Below are positions 28,741 to 43,899 of a stretch of 64,000 nt of DNA, piece after piece. The DNA is taken from contig NC_087066.1 in NCBI RefSeq assembly GCF_963678635.1, positions 68,459,477-68,523,476 on the forward strand, given 5' to 3'. This stretch comes from Symsagittifera roscoffensis (Eukaryota > Xenacoelomorpha > Acoela > Convolutidae). Position numbers and translations under genes: made by a program. A model generated the notes under the pieces. It saw only the letters and a program-made list of their open reading frames with translations. It was not told the origin of the DNA and did no database searches. Every line of letters begins with the position of its first letter. Within the stretch, counting starts at the first letter, position 1.

Positions 28741-30159
28741 CACCGCAATAAACTACGGAAACTATCTCTTCTCCTAGCTGATGCAAATGTTGAAAGACGT
28801 AATCGAGCTCGCGCAAAAATACCACACTAAGGTTTCTCACCGCAATAAACTACGGAAACTATCTCTTCTCCTAGCTGATGCAAATGTTGAAAGACATAAT
28901 CGAGCTCGCGCAAAAATACCACACTGAGGTTTCTCACCGCAATAAACTACGGAAAATATCTCTTCTCCTAGCTGATGCAAATGTTGAAAGACGTAATCGA
29001 GCTCGCGCAAAAATACCACACTAAGGTTTCTCACCGCAATAAACTACGGAAACTATCTCTTCTCCTAGCTGATGCAAATCTTGAAAGATGTAATTGAGCT
29101 CGCGCAAAAATACCACACTAAGGTTTCTCACCGCAATAAACTACGGAAACTATCTCTTCTCCTAGCTGATGCAAATGTTGAAAGACGTAATCGAGCTCGC
29201 GCAAAAATACCACACTAAGGTTTCTCACCGCAATAAACTACGGAAACTATCTCTTCTCCTAGCTGATGCAAATGTTGAAAGACGTAATCGAGCTCGCGCA
29301 AAAAAACCACACTGAGGTTTGTCACCGCAATAAACTACGGGAACTATCTCTTCTCCTAGCTGATGCAAATGTTGAAAGACGTAATCGAGCTCGCGCAAAA
29401 ATACCACACTAAGGTTTCTCACCGCAATAAACTACGGAAACTATCTCTTCTCCTAGCTGATGCAAATATTGAAATACGTAATCGAGCTCGCGCAAAAATA
29501 CCACACTAAGGTTTCTCACCGCAATAAACTACGGAAACTATCTCTTCTCCTAGCTGATGCAAATGTTGAAAGACGTAATCGAGCTCGCGCAAAAATACCA
29601 CACCAAGGTTTCTCACCGCAATAAACTACGGAAACTATCTCTTCTCCTAGCTGATGCAAATGTTGAAAGACGTAATCGAGCTCGCGCAAAAATACCACAC
29701 TAAGGTTTCTCACCGCAATAAACTACGGAAACTATCTCTTCTCCTAGCTGATGCAAATGTTGAAAGACGTAATCGAGCTCGCGCAAAAATACCACACTAA
29801 GGTTTCTCACCGCAATAAACTACGGAAACTATCTCTTCTCCTAGCTGATGCAAATGTTGAAAGACGTAATCGAGCTCGCGCACAAACACCACACTAAGGT
29901 TTCTCACCGCAATAAACTACGGAAACTGTCTCTTCTCCTAGCTGATGCAAATGTTGAAAGACGTAATCGAGCTCGCGCAAAAACACCACACTAAGGTTTC
30001 TCACCGCAATAAACTACGGAAACTATCTCTTCTCCTAGCTGATGCAAATGTTGAAAGACGTAATCGAGCTCGCGCAAAAATACCACACTAAGGTTTCTCA
30101 CCGCAATAAACTACGGAAACTATCTCTTCTCCTAGCTGATGCAAATGTTGAAAGACGTA

Positions 30160-31640
30160 ATCGAGCTCGCCCAAAACTACCACACTAAGGATTCTCACCT
30201 CAATAAATTACGGAAACTATCTCTTCTCCTAGCTGATGCAAATGTTGAAAGACGTAATCGAGCTCGCGCAAAAATACCACACTAAGGTTTCTCACCGCAA
30301 TAAACTACGGAAACTATATCTTGTCCTAGCTGATGCAAATATTGAAAGACGTAATCGAGCTCGCGCAAAAATACCACACTAAGATTTCTCACCGCAATAA
30401 ACTACGGAAACTATCTCTTCTCCTAGCTGATGCAAATGTTGAAAGACGTAATCAAGCTCGCGCAAAAATACCACAATAAGGTTTCTCACCGCAATAAACT
30501 ACGGAAACTATCTCTTCTCCTTGCTGATGCAAATGTTGAAAGACGTAATCGAGCTCGCGCACAAATACCACAATAAGGTTTCTCACCGCAATAAACTGCG
30601 GAAACTATCTCTTCTCCTTGCTGATGCAAATGTTGAAAGACGTAATCGAGCTCGCGCAAAAATACCACACTAAGGTTTCTCACCGCAATAAACTACGGAA
30701 ACTATCTCTTCTCCTTGCTGATGCAAATGTTGAAAGACGTAATCGAGCTCGCGCACAAATACCACACCAAGGTTTCTCACCGCAATAAACTACGGAAACT
30801 ATCTCTTCTCCTAGCTGATGCAAATGTTGAAAGCCGTAATCGAGCTCGCGCAAAAATACCACACTAAGGTTTCTCACCGCAATAAACTACGGAAACTATC
30901 TCTTCTCCTAGCTGATGCAAATGTTGAAAGACGTAATCGAGCTCGCGCAAAAATACCACACTAAGGTTTCTCACCGCAATAAACTACGGAAACTATCTCT
31001 TCTCCTAGCTGATGCAAATGTTGAAAGACGTAATCGAGCTCGCGCAAAAATACCACAATAAGGTTTCTCACCGCAATAAACTACGGAAACTATCTCTTCT
31101 CCTTGCTGATGCAAATGTTGAAAGACGTAATCGAGCTCGCGCACAAATACCACAATAAGGTTTCTCACCGCAATAAACTACGGAAACTATCTCTTCTCCT
31201 TGCTGATGCAAATGTTGAAAGACGTAATCGAGCTCGCGCAAAAATACCACACTAAGGTTTCTCACCGCAATAAACTACGGAAACTATCTCTTCTCCTTGC
31301 TGATGCAAATGTTGAAAGACGTAATCGAGCTCGCGCACAAATACCACACCAAGGTTTCTCACCGCAATAAACTACGGAAACTATCTCTTCTCCTAGCTGA
31401 TGCAAATGTTGAAAGCCGTAATCGAGCTCGCGCAAAAATACCACACTAAGGTTTCTCACCGCAATAAACTACGGAAACTATCTCTTCTCCTAGCTGATGC
31501 AAATGTTGAAAGACGTAATCGAGCTCGCGCAAAAATACCACACTAAGGTTTCTCACCGCAATAAACTACGGAAACTATCTCTTCTCCTAGCTGATGCAAA
31601 TGTTGAAAGACGTAATCGAGCTCGCCCAAAACTACCACAC
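30160..31640 (+). repeat. Satellite HOR block, 6-mer (582 bp) with 15-mer flanking markers
   Basis: CTCCTTGCTGATGC and GCGCACAAATACC variants near 30,486-30,770 recur 582 bp later at 31,068-31,350. The flanking variant CCAAAACTACC with GGATTCTCACCTC lies at 30,171 and 31,626, which is 1,455 bp or 15 monomers. Confidence 0.78.
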
Positions 31641-34349
31641 TAAGGATTCTCACCTCAATAAACTACGGAAACTATCTCTTCTCCTAGCTGATGCAAATGT
31701 TGAAAGACGTAATCGAGCTCGCGCAAAAATATCACACTAAGGTTTCTCACCGCAATAAACTACGGAAACTATCTCTTCTCCTAGCTGATGCAAATATTGA
31801 AAGACGTAATCGAGCTCGCGCAAAAATACCACACTAAGGTTTCTCACCGCAATAAGCTACGGAAACTATCTCTTCTCCTAGCTGATGCAAATGTTGAAAG
31901 ACGTAATCAAGCTCGCGCAAAAAAACCACACTAAGGTTTCTCACCGCAATAAGCTACGGAAACTATCTCTTCTCCTAGCTGATGCAAATGTTGAAAGACG
32001 TAATCGAGCTCGCGCAAAAATACCACACTAAGGTTTCTCACCGCAATAAACTACGGAAACTATCTCTTCTCCTAGCTGATGCAAATATTGAAAGACGTAA
32101 TCGAGCTCGCGCAAAAATACCACACTAAGGTTTCTCACCGCAATAAACTACGGAAACTATCTCTTCTCCTAGCTGATGCAAATGTTGAAAGACGTAATCA
32201 AGCTCGCGCAAAAAAACCACACTAAGGTTTTTCACCGCAATAAACTACGGAAACTATCTCTTCTCCTAGCTGATGCAAATGTTGAAAGACGTAATCGAGC
32301 TCGCGCAAAAATACCACACTAAGGTTTCTCACCGCAATAAACTACGGAAACTGTCTCTTCTGCTAGCTGATGCAAATGTTGAAAGACGTAATCGAGCTCG
32401 CGCAAAAATATCACACAAAGGTTTCTCACCGCAATAAACTACAGAAACTATCTCTTCTCCTAGCTGATGCAAATGCTGAAAGACGTAATCGAGCTCGCGC
32501 AAAAATACCACACTAAGGTTTCTCACCGCAATAAACTACGGAAACTATCTCTTCTCCTAGCTGATGCAAATGTTGAAAAACGTAACCGAGCTTGCGCAAA
32601 AATACCACACTAAGGTTTCTCAACGCAATAAACTACGGAAACTATCTCTTCTCCAAGCTGATGCAAATGTTGAAAGACGTAATCGAGCTCGCGCAAAAAT
32701 ACCACACTAAGTTTTCTCACCGCAATAAACTACGGAAACTATCTCTTCTCCTAGCTGATGCAAATGTTGAAAGACGTAATCGAGCTCGCGCAAAAATACT
32801 ACACTAAGGTTTCTCACCGCAATAAACTACGGAAACTATCTCTTCTCCTAGCTGATGCAAATGTTGAAAGACGTAATCGAGCTCGCGCAAAAATACCACA
32901 CCAAGGTTTCTCACCGCAATAAACTACGGAAACTATCTCTTCTCCTAGCTGATGCAAATGTTGTAAGACGTAATCGAGCTCGCGCAAAAATACCACACTA
33001 AGGTTTCTCACCGCAATAAACTACGGAAACTATCTCTTCTCCTAGCTGATGCATATGTTGAAAGACGTAATCGAGCTCGCGCAAAAATACGACACTAAGG
33101 TTTCTCACCGCAATAAACTACGGAAACTATCTCTTCTCCTAGCTGATGCAAATGATGAAAGACGTAATCGAGCTCGCTCAAAAATACCACACTAAGGTTT
33201 CTCACCGTAATAAGCTACGGAAACTATCTCTTCTCCTAGCTGATGCAAATGTTGAAAGACGTAATCGAGCTCGCGCAAAAATACCACACTAAGGTTTCTC
33301 ACCGCAATAAACTACGGAAACTATCTCTTCTCCTAGCTGATGCAAATGTTGACAGACGTAATCGAGCTCGCGCAAAAATACCACACCAAGGTTTCTCACC
33401 GCAATAAACTACGGAAACTATCTCTTCTACTAGCTGATGCAAATGTTGAAAGACGTAATCGAGCTCGCGCAAAAATACCACACTAAGGTTTCTCACCGCA
33501 ATAAACTACGGAAACTATCTCTTCTCCTAGCTGATGCAAAGTTGAAAGACGTAATCGAGCTCGCGCAAAAATACCACACTAAGGTTTCTCACCGCAATAA
33601 ACTACGGAAACTATCTCTTCTCCTAGCTGATGCAAATGTTGAAAGATGTAATCGAGCTCGCGCAAAAATACCACACTAAGGTTTCTCACCGCAATAAACT
33701 ACGGAAACTATCTCTTCTCCTAGCTGATGCAAATGTTGAAAGACGTAATCGAGCTCGCGCAAAAATATCACACTAAGGTTTCTCACCGCAATAAATTACG
33801 GAAACTATCTCTTCTCCTAGCTGATGCAAATGTTGAAAGACGTAATCGAGCTCGCGCAAAAATACCACATTAAGGTTTCTCACCGCAATAAACTACGGAA
33901 ACTATCTCTTCTCCTAGCTGATGCAAATGTTGACAGACGTAATCGAGCTCGCGCAAAAATACCACACTAAGGTTTCTCACCGCAATAAACTACGGAAACT
34001 ATCTCTTCTACTAGCTGATGCAAATGTTGAAAGACGTAATCGAGCTCGCGCAAAAATACCACACTAAGGTTTCTCAACACAATAAACTACGGAAACTATC
34101 TCTTCTCCTAGCTGATGCAAATGTTGAAAGACGTAATCGAGCTCGCGCAAAAATACCACACTAATGTTTCTCACCGCAATAAACTACGGAAACTATCTCT
34201 TCTCCTATCTGATGCAAATGTTGAAAGACGTAATCGAGCTCGCGCAAAAATACCACACTAAGGTTTCTCACCGCAATAAACTACGGAAACTATCTCTTCT
34301 CCTAGCTGATGCAAATGTTGAAAGACGTAATCGAGCTCGCGCAAAAATA

Positions 34350-37300
34350 CCACACTAAGGTTTCTCACAGCAATAAACTACGGAAACTATCTCTTCTCCT
34401 AGCTGATGCAAATGTTGAAAGAGGTAATCGAGCTTGCGCAAAAATACCACACTTAAGAATCTCACCGCAATTAAATTGCGGAAACTATCTCTTCTCCTAG
34501 CTGATGCAAATGTTGAAAGACGTTATCGAGCTCGCGCAAAAATACCACACTAAGTTTTCTCACCGCAATTAACTACGGAAACTATCTCTTCTCCTAGCTG
34601 ATGCAAATGTTGAAAGACGTAATCGAGCTCGCGCAAAAATACCACACCAAGGTTTCTCACCGCAATAAACTACGGAAACTATCTCTTCTCCTAGCTGATG
34701 CAAATGTTGAAAGACGTAATCGAGCTCGCGCAAAAATACCACACTAAGGTTTCACACCGCAATAAACTACGGAAACTATCTCTTCTCCTAGCTGATGCAA
34801 ATGTTGAAAGACGTAATCGAGCTCCCGCAAAAATACCACACTAATGTTTCTCACCGCAATAAACTACGGAAACTATCTCTTCTCCTAGCTGATGCAAATG
34901 TTGAAAGACGTAATCGAGCTCGCGCAAAAATACCACACTAAGGTTTCTCACCGCAATAAACTACGGAAACTATCTCTTCTCCTAGCTGATGCAAATGTTG
35001 AAAGACGTAATCGAGCTTGCGCAAAAATACCACACTAAAGTTTCTCACCGCAATTAAACTACGGAAACTATCTCTTCTCCTAGCTGATGCAAATGTTGAA
35101 AGACGTAATCGAGCTCGCGCAAAAATACCACACTAAGTTTTCTCACCGCAATAAACTACGGAAACTATCTCTTCTCCTAGCTGATGCAAATGTTGAAAGA
35201 CGTAATCGAGCTCGCGCAAAAATACCACACTAAGGTTTCTCACCGCAATAAACTACGGAAACTATCTCTTCTCCTAGCTGATGCAAATGTTGAAAGACGT
35301 AATCGAGCTTGCGCAAAAATACCACACTAAAGTTTCTCACCGCAATTAAACTACGGAAACTATCTCTTCTCCTAGCTGATGCAAATGTTGAAAGACGTAA
35401 TCGAGCTCGCGCAAAAATACCACACTAAGTTTTCTCACCGCAATAAACTACGGAAACTATCTCTTCTCCTAGCTGATGCAAATGTTGAAAGACGTAATCG
35501 AGCTCGCGCAAAAATACCACACCAAGGTTTCTCACCGCAATAAACTACGGAAACTATCTCTTCTCCTAGCTGATGCAAATGTTGAAAGACGTAATCGAGC
35601 TCGCGCAAAAATACCACACTAAGGTTTTTCACCGCAATAAACTACGGAAACAATCTCTTCTCCTAGCTGATGCAAATGTTGTAAGACGTAATCGAGCTCG
35701 CGCAAAAATACCACACTAAGATTTCTCACCGCAATAAACTACGGAAACTATCTCTTCTCCCAGCTGATGCATATGTTGAAAGACGTAATCGAGCTCGCAC
35801 AAAAATACGACACTAAGGTTTCTCACCGCAATAAATTACGGAAACTATCTCTTCTCCTAGCTGATGCAAATGTTGAAAGACGTAATCGAGCTCGCGCAAA
35901 AATACCACACTAAGCTTTCTCACCGCAATAAACTACGGAAACTATCTCTTCTTCTAGCTGATGCAAATGTTGAAAGACGTAATCGAGCTCGCGCAAAAAT
36001 ACCACACTAAGGTTTCTCACCGCAATAAACTACGGAAACTATCTCTTCTCCTAGCTGATGCAAATGTTGAAAGACGTAATCGAGCTTGCGCAAAAATACC
36101 ACACTAAAGTTTCTCACCGCAATTAAACTACGGAAACTATCTCTTCTCCTAGCTGATGCAAATGTTGAAAGACGTAATCGAGCTCGCGCAAAAATACCAC
36201 ACTAAGTTTTCTCACCGCAATAAACTACGGAAACTATCTCTTCTCCTAGCTGATGCAAATGTTGAAAGACGTAATCGAGCTCGCGCAAAAATACCACACC
36301 AAGGTTTCTCACCGCAATAAACTACGGAAACTATCTCTTCTCCTAGCTGATGCAAATGTTGAAAGACGTAATCGAGCTCGCGCAAAAATACCACACTAAG
36401 GTTTTTCACCGCAATAAACTACGGAAACAATCTCTTCTCCTAGCTGATGCAAATGTTGTAAGACGTAATCGAGCTCGCGCAAAAATACCACACTAAGATT
36501 TCTCACCGCAATAAACTACGGAAACTATCTCTTCTCCCAGCTGATGCATATGTTGAAAGACGTAATCGAGCTCGCACAAAAATACGACACTAAGGTTTCT
36601 CACCGCAATAAACTACGGAAACTATCTCTTCTCCTAGCTGATGCAAATGTTGACAGACGTAATCCAGCTCGCGCAAAAATACCACACTAAGGTTTCTCAC
36701 CGCAATAAACTACGGTAACTATCTCTTCTACTAGCTGATGCAAATGTTGAAAGACGTAATCGAGCTCGCGCAAAAAAACCACACTAAGGTTTCTCACCGC
36801 AATAAACTACGGAAACTATCTCTTCTCCTAGCTGATGCAAATGTTGAAAGACGTAATCGAGCTCGCGCAAAAATACCACACTAAGGTTTCTCACCGCAAT
36901 AAACTACGGAAACTATCTCTTCTCCTAGCTGATGCAAATGTTGAAAGACGTAATCGAGCTCGCGCAAAAATACCACACTAAGGTTTCTCACCGCAATAAA
37001 CTACGGAAACTATCTGTTCTCCTAGCTGATGCAAATGTTGAAAGACGTAATCGAGCTCTCGCAAAAATACCACACTAAGGTTTCTCACCGCAATAAACTA
37101 CGGAAACTATCTCTTCTCCTAGCTGATGCAAATGTTGAAAGACGTAATCGAGCTCGCGCAAAAATACCACACTAAGGTTTCTCACCGCAATAAACTACGG
37201 AATTTATCTCTTCTCCTAGCTGATGCAAATGTTGAAAGACGTAATCGAGCTCGCGCAAAAATACCACACTAAGGTTTCTCACCGCAATAAACTACGGAAA

Positions 37301-40300
37301 CTATCTCTTCACCTAGCTGATGCAAATGTTGAAAGACGTAATCGAGCTCGCGCAAAAATACCACACTAAGGTTTCTCACCGCAATAAACTACGGAAACTA
37401 TCTCTTCTCCTAGCTGATGCAAATGTTGAAAGACGTAATCGAGCTCGCGCAAAAATACCACACTAAGGTTTCTCACCGCAATAAACTACGGAATTTATCT
37501 CTTCTCCTAGCTGATGCAAATGTTGAAAGACGTAATCGAGCTCGCGCAAAAATACCACACTAAGGTTTCTAACAGCAATAAACTACGGAAACTATCTCTT
37601 CTCCTAGCTGATGCAAATGTTGAAAGACGTAATCGAGCTCGCGCAAAAATACCACACTAAGTTTTCTCACCGCAATAAACTACGGAAACTATCTCTTCTC
37701 CTAATTGATGCAAATGTTGAAAGACGTAATCGAGCTCGCGCAAAAATACCACACTAAGGTTTCTCACCGCAATAAACTACGGAAACTATCTCTTCTCCTA
37801 GCTGATGCAAATGATGAAAGACGTAATCGAGCTCGCGCAAAAATACCACACTAAGGTTTCTCGCCGCAATAAACTACGGAAACTATCTCTTCTCCGAGCT
37901 GATGCAAATGTTGAAAGACGTAATCGAGCACGCGCAAAAATACCACACTAAGGTTTCTCACCGCAATAAACTACGGAAACTATCTCTTCTCCTAGCTGAT
38001 GCAAATGTTGAAAGACGTAATCGAGCTCGCGCAAAAATACCACACTAAGGTTTCTCACCGCAATAAACTACGGAATTTATCTCTTCTCCTAGCTGATGCA
38101 AATGTTGAAAGACGTAATCGAGCTCGCGCAAAAATACCACACTAAGGTTTCTCACCGCAATAAACTACGGAAACTATCTCTTCACCTAGCTGATGCAAAT
38201 GTTGAAAGACGTAATCGAGCTCGCGCAAAAATACCACACTAAGGTTTCTCACCGCAATAAACTACGGAAACTATCTCTTCTCCTAGCTGATGCAAATGTT
38301 GAAAGACGTAATCGAGCTCGCGCAAAAATACCACACTAAGGTTTCTCACCGCAATAAACTACGGAAACTATCTCTTCTCCTAGCTGATGCAAATGTTGAA
38401 AGACGTAATCGAGCTCGCGCAAAAATACCACACTAAGGTTTCTAACAGCAATAAACTACGGAAACTATCTCTTCTCCTAGCTGATGCAAATGTTGAAAGA
38501 CGTAATCGAGCTCGCGCAAAAATACCACACTAAGTTTTCTCACCGCAATAAACTACGGAAACTATCTCTTCTCCTAATTGATGCAAATGTTGAAAGACGT
38601 AATCGAGCTCGCTCAAAAATACCACACTAAGGTTTCTCACCGCAATAAACTACGGAATTTATCTCTTCTCCTAGCTGATGCAAATGTTGAAAGACGTAAT
38701 CGAGCTCGCGCAAAAATACCACACTAAGGTTTCTCACCGCAATAAACTACGGAAACTATCTCTTCACCTAGCTGATGCAAATGCTGAAAGACGTAATCGA
38801 GCTCGCGCAAAAATACCACACTAAGGTTTCTCACCGCAATAAACTACGGAAACTATCTCTTCTCCTAGCTGATGCAAATGTTGAAAGACGTAATCGAGCT
38901 CGCGCAAAAATACCACACTAAGGTTTCTCACCGCAATAAACTACGGAAACTATCTCTTCTCCTAGCTGATGCAAATGTTGAAAGACGTAATCGAGCTCGC
39001 GCAAAAATACCACACTAAGGTTTCTAACAGCAATAAACTACGGAAACTATCTCTTCTCCTAGCTGATGCAAATGTTGAAAGACGTAATCGAGCTCGCGCA
39101 AAAATACCACACTAAGTTTTCTCACCGCAATAAACTACGGAAACTATCTCTTCTCCTAATTGATGCAAATGTTGAAAGACGTAATCGAGCTCGCTCAAAA
39201 ATACCACACTAAGGTTTCTCACCGCAATAAACTACGGAAACTATCTCTTCTCCTAGCTGATGCAAATGATGAAAGACGTAATCGAGCTCGCGCAAAAATA
39301 CCACACTAAGGTTTCTCGCCGCAATAAACTACGGAAACTATCTCTTCTCCGAGCTGATGCAAATGTTGAAAGACGTAATCGAGCACGCGCAAAAATACCA
39401 CACTAAGGTTTCTCACCGCAATAAACTACGGAAACTATCTCTTCTCCTAGCTGATGCAAATGTTGAAAGACGTAATCGAGCTCGCGCAAAAATACCACAC
39501 TAAGGTTTCTCATCGCAATAAACTACGGAAACTATTTCTTCTCCTAGCTGATGCAAATGTTGAAAGACGTAATCGAGCTCGCGCAAAAATACCACACTAA
39601 GGTTTCTCACCGCAATAAACTACGGAAACTATCTCTTCTCCTAGCTGATGCAAATGTTGAAAGACGTAATCGAGCTCGCGCAAAAATACCACACTAGGGT
39701 TTCTCACCGTAATAAACTACGGAAACTATCTCTTCTCCTAGCTGATGCAAATGTTGAAAGACGTAATCGAGCTCGCGCAAAAATACCACACTAAGGTTTC
39801 TCACCGCAATAAACTACGGAAACTATCCCTTTTCCCAGCTGATGCAAATGTTGAAACACGTAATCGAGCTCGCGCAAAAATACCACACTAGGGTTTCTCA
39901 CCGTAATAAACTACGGAAACTATCTCTTCTCCTAGCTGATGCAAATGTTGAAAGACGTAATCGAGCTCGCGCAAAAATACCACACTAAGTTTTCTCACCG
40001 CAATTAACTACGGAAACTATCTCTTCTCCTAGCTGATGCAAATGTTGAAAGACGTAATCGAGCTCGCGCAAAAATACCACACTAAGGTTTCTCACCGCAA
40101 TAAACTACGGAAACTATCTCTTCTCCTAGCTGATGCAAATGTTGAAAGACGTAATCGAGCTCGCGCAAAAATACCACACTAGGGTTTCTCACCGTAATAA
40201 ACTACGGAAACTATCTCTTCTCCTAGCTGATGCAAATGTTGAAAGACGTAATCGAGCTCGCGCAAAAATACCACACTAAGTTTTCTCACCGCAATTAACT

Positions 40301-43300
40301 ACGGAAACTATCTCTTCTCCTAGCTGATACAAATGTTGAAAGAAGTAATCGAGCTCGCGCAAAAATACCACACCAAGGTTTCTCACCGCAATAAACTACG
40401 GAAACTATCTCTTCTCCTAGCTGATGCAAATGTTGAAAGACGTAATCGAGCTCGCGCAAAAATACCACACTAAGGTTTCACACCGCAATAAACTACGGAA
40501 ACTATCTCTTCTCCTAGCTGATGCAAATGTTGAAAGACGTAATCGAGCTCGCGCAAAAATACCACACTAATGTTTCTCACCGCAATAAACTACGGAAACT
40601 ATCTCTTCTCCTAGCTGATGCAAATGTTGAAAAACGTAATCGAGCTCGCGCAAAAATACCACACTAAGGTTTCTCACCGCAATAAACTACGGAAACTATC
40701 TCTTCTCCTAGCTGATGCAAATGTTGAAAGACGTAATCGAGCTTGCGCAAAAATACCACACTAAAGTTTCTCACCGCAATTAAACTACGGAAACTATCTC
40801 TTCTCCTAGCTGATGCAAATGTTGAAAGACGTAATCGAGCTCGCGCAAAAATACCACACTAAGTTTTCTCACCGCAATAAACTACGGAAACTATCTCTTC
40901 TCCTAGCTGATGCAAATGTTGAAAGACGTAATCGAGCTCGCGCAAAAATACCACACTAAGGTTTCTCACCGCAATAAACTACGGAAACTATCTCTTCTCC
41001 TAGCTGATGCAAATGTTGAAAGACGTAATCGAGCTTGCGCAAAAATACCACACTAAAGTTTCTCACCGCAATTAAACTACGGAAACTATCTCTTCTCCTA
41101 GCTGATGCAAATGTTGAAAGACGTAATCGAGCTCGCGCAAAAACACCACACTAAGTTTTCTCACCGCAATAAACTACGGAAACTATCTCTTCTCCTAGCT
41201 GATGCAAATGTTGAAAGACGTAATCGAGCTCGCGCAAAAATACCACACCAAGGTTTCTCACCGCAATAAACTACGGAAACTATCTCTTCTCCTAGCTGAT
41301 GCAAATGTTGAAAGACGTAATCGAGCTCGCGCAAAAATACCACACTAAGGTTTCTCACCGCAATAAACTACGGAAACAATCTCTTCTCCTAGCTGATGCA
41401 AATGTTGTAAGACGTAATCGAGCTCGCGCAAAAATACCACACTAAGATTTCTCACCGCAATAAACTACGGAAACTATCTCTTCTCCCAGCTGATGCATAT
41501 GTTGAAAGACGTAATCGAGCTCGCACAAAAATACGACACTAAGGTTTCTCACCGCAATAAACTACGGAAACTATCTCTTCTCCTAGCTGATGCAAACGTT
41601 GAAAGACGTAATCGAGCTCGCGCAAAAATACCACACTAAGGTTTCTCACCGTAATAAGCTACGGAAACTATCTCTTCTCCTAGCTGATGCAAATGTTGAA
41701 AGACGTAATCGAGCTCGCGTAAAAATACCACACTAAGGTTTCTCACCGCAATAAACTACGGAAACTATCTCTTCTCCTAGCTGATGCAAATGTTGACAGA
41801 CGTAATCCAGCTCGCGCAAAAATACCACACTAAGGTTTCTCACTGCAATAAACTACGGTAACTATCTCTTCTACTAGCTGATGCAAATGTTGAAAGACGT
41901 AATCGAGCTCGCGCAAAAAAACCACACTAAGGTTTCTCACCGCAATAAACTACGGAAACTATCTCTTCTCCTAGCTGATGCAAATGTTGAAAGACGTAAT
42001 CGAGCTCGCGCAAAAATACCACACTAAGGTTTCTCACCGCAATAAACTACGGAAACTATCTCTTCTCCTAGCTGATGCAAATGTTGAAAGACGTAATTGA
42101 GCTCGCGCAAAAATACCACACTAAGGTTTCTCACCGCAATAAACTACGGAAACTATCTGTTCTCCTAGCTGATGCAAATGTTGAAAGACGTAATCGAGCT
42201 CTCGCAAAAATACCACACTAAGGTTTCTCACCGCAATAAACTACGGAAACTATCTCTTCTCCTAGCTGATGCAAATGTTGAAAGACGTAATCGAGCTCGC
42301 GCAAAAATACCACACTAAGGTTTCTCACCGCAATAAACTACGGAATTTATCTCTTCTCCTAGCTGATGCAAATGTTGAAAGACGTAATCGAGCTCGCGCA
42401 AAAATACCACACTAAGGTTTCTCACCGCAATAAACTACGGAAACTATCTCTTCACCTAGCTGATGCAAATGTTGAAAGACGTAATCGAGCTCGCGCAAAA
42501 ATACCACACTAAGGTTTCTCACCGCAATAAACTACGGAAACTATCTCTTCTCCTAGCTGATGCAAATGTTGAAAGACGTAATCGAGCTCGCGCAAAAATA
42601 CCACACTAAGGTTTCTCACCGCAATAAACTACGGAAACTATCTCTTCTCCTAGCTGATGCAAATGTTGAAAGACGTAATCGAGCTCGCGCAAAAATACCA
42701 CACTAAGGTTTCTCACCGCAATAAACTACGGAAACTATCTCTTCTCCTAGCTGATGCAAATGGTGAAAGACGTAATCGAGCTCGCGCAAAAATACCACAC
42801 TAAGTTTTCTCACCGCAATAAACTACGGAAACTATCTCTTCTCCTAATTGATGCAAATGTTGAAAGACGTAATCGAGCTCGCGCAAAAATACCACACTAA
42901 GGTTTCTCACCGCAATAAACTACGGAAACTATCTCTTCTCCTAGCTGATGCAAATGATGAAAGACGTAATCGAGCTCGCGCAAAAATACCACACTAAGGT
43001 TTCTCGCCGCAATAAACTACGGAAACTATCTCTTCTCCGAGCTGATGCAAATGTTGAAAGACGTAATCGAGCACGCGCAAAAATACCACACTAAGGTTTC
43101 TCACCGCAATAAACTACGGAAACTATCTCTTCTCCTAGCTGATGCAAATGTTGAAAGACGTAATCGAGCTCGCGCAAAAATACCACACTAAGGTTTCTCA
43201 CCGCAATAAACTACGGAATTTATCTCTTCTCCTAGCTGATGCAAATGTTGAAAGACGTAATCGAGCTCGCGTAAAAATACCACACTAAGGTTTCTCACCG

Positions 43301-43740
43301 CAATAAACTACGGAAACTATCTCTTCACCTAGCTGATGCAAATGTTGAAAGACGTAATCGAGCTCGCGCAAAAATACCACACTAAGGTTTCTCACCGCAA
43401 TAAACTACGGAAACTATCTCTTCTCCTAGCTGATGCAAATGTTGAAAGACGTAATCGAGCTCGCGCAAAAATACCACACTAAGGTTTCTCACCGCAATAA
43501 ACTACGGAAACTATCTCTTCTCCTAGCTGATGCAAATGTTGAAAGACGTAATCGAGCTCGCGCAAAAATACCACACTAAGGTTTCTAACAGCAATAAACT
43601 ACGGAAACTATCTCTTCTCCTAGCTGATGCAAATGTTGAAAGACGTAATCGAACTCGCGCAAAAATACCACACTAAGTTTTCTCACCGCAATAAACTACG
43701 GAAACTATCTCTTCTCCTAATTGATGCAAATGTTGAAAGA
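34350..43740 (+). repeat. Large satellite duplication: about 34.4-38.6 kb repeated at about 40.2-43.7 kb
   Basis: Unusual variants occur in the same order in both blocks. TTTCACACCGC is at about 34,751 and 40,477 (offset 5,726). A cassette starting near 36,212 recurs at 41,161 (offset 4,949). TACGGTAACTATC is at 36,711 and 41,854 (offset 5,143). CTAATTGATGC is at 37,701 and 42,844, and at 38,574 and 43,717 (offset 5,143). The offset changes are explained by an extra 8-monomer step in the first copy only (35,435 to 36,212, 777 bp) and two extra monomers (GCAAACGTTG, CCGTAATAAGC) in the second copy. A third partial block with CTAATTGATGC lies at 39,156. Confidence 0.85.
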
Positions 43741-43899
43741 CGTAATCGAGCTCGCGCAAAAATACCACACTAAGGTTTCTCACCGCAATAAACTACGGAA
43801 ACTATCTCTTCTCCTAGCTGATGCAAATGATGAAAGACGTAATCGAGCTCGCGCAAAAATACCACACTAAGGTTTCTCGCCGCAATAAACTACGGAAAC

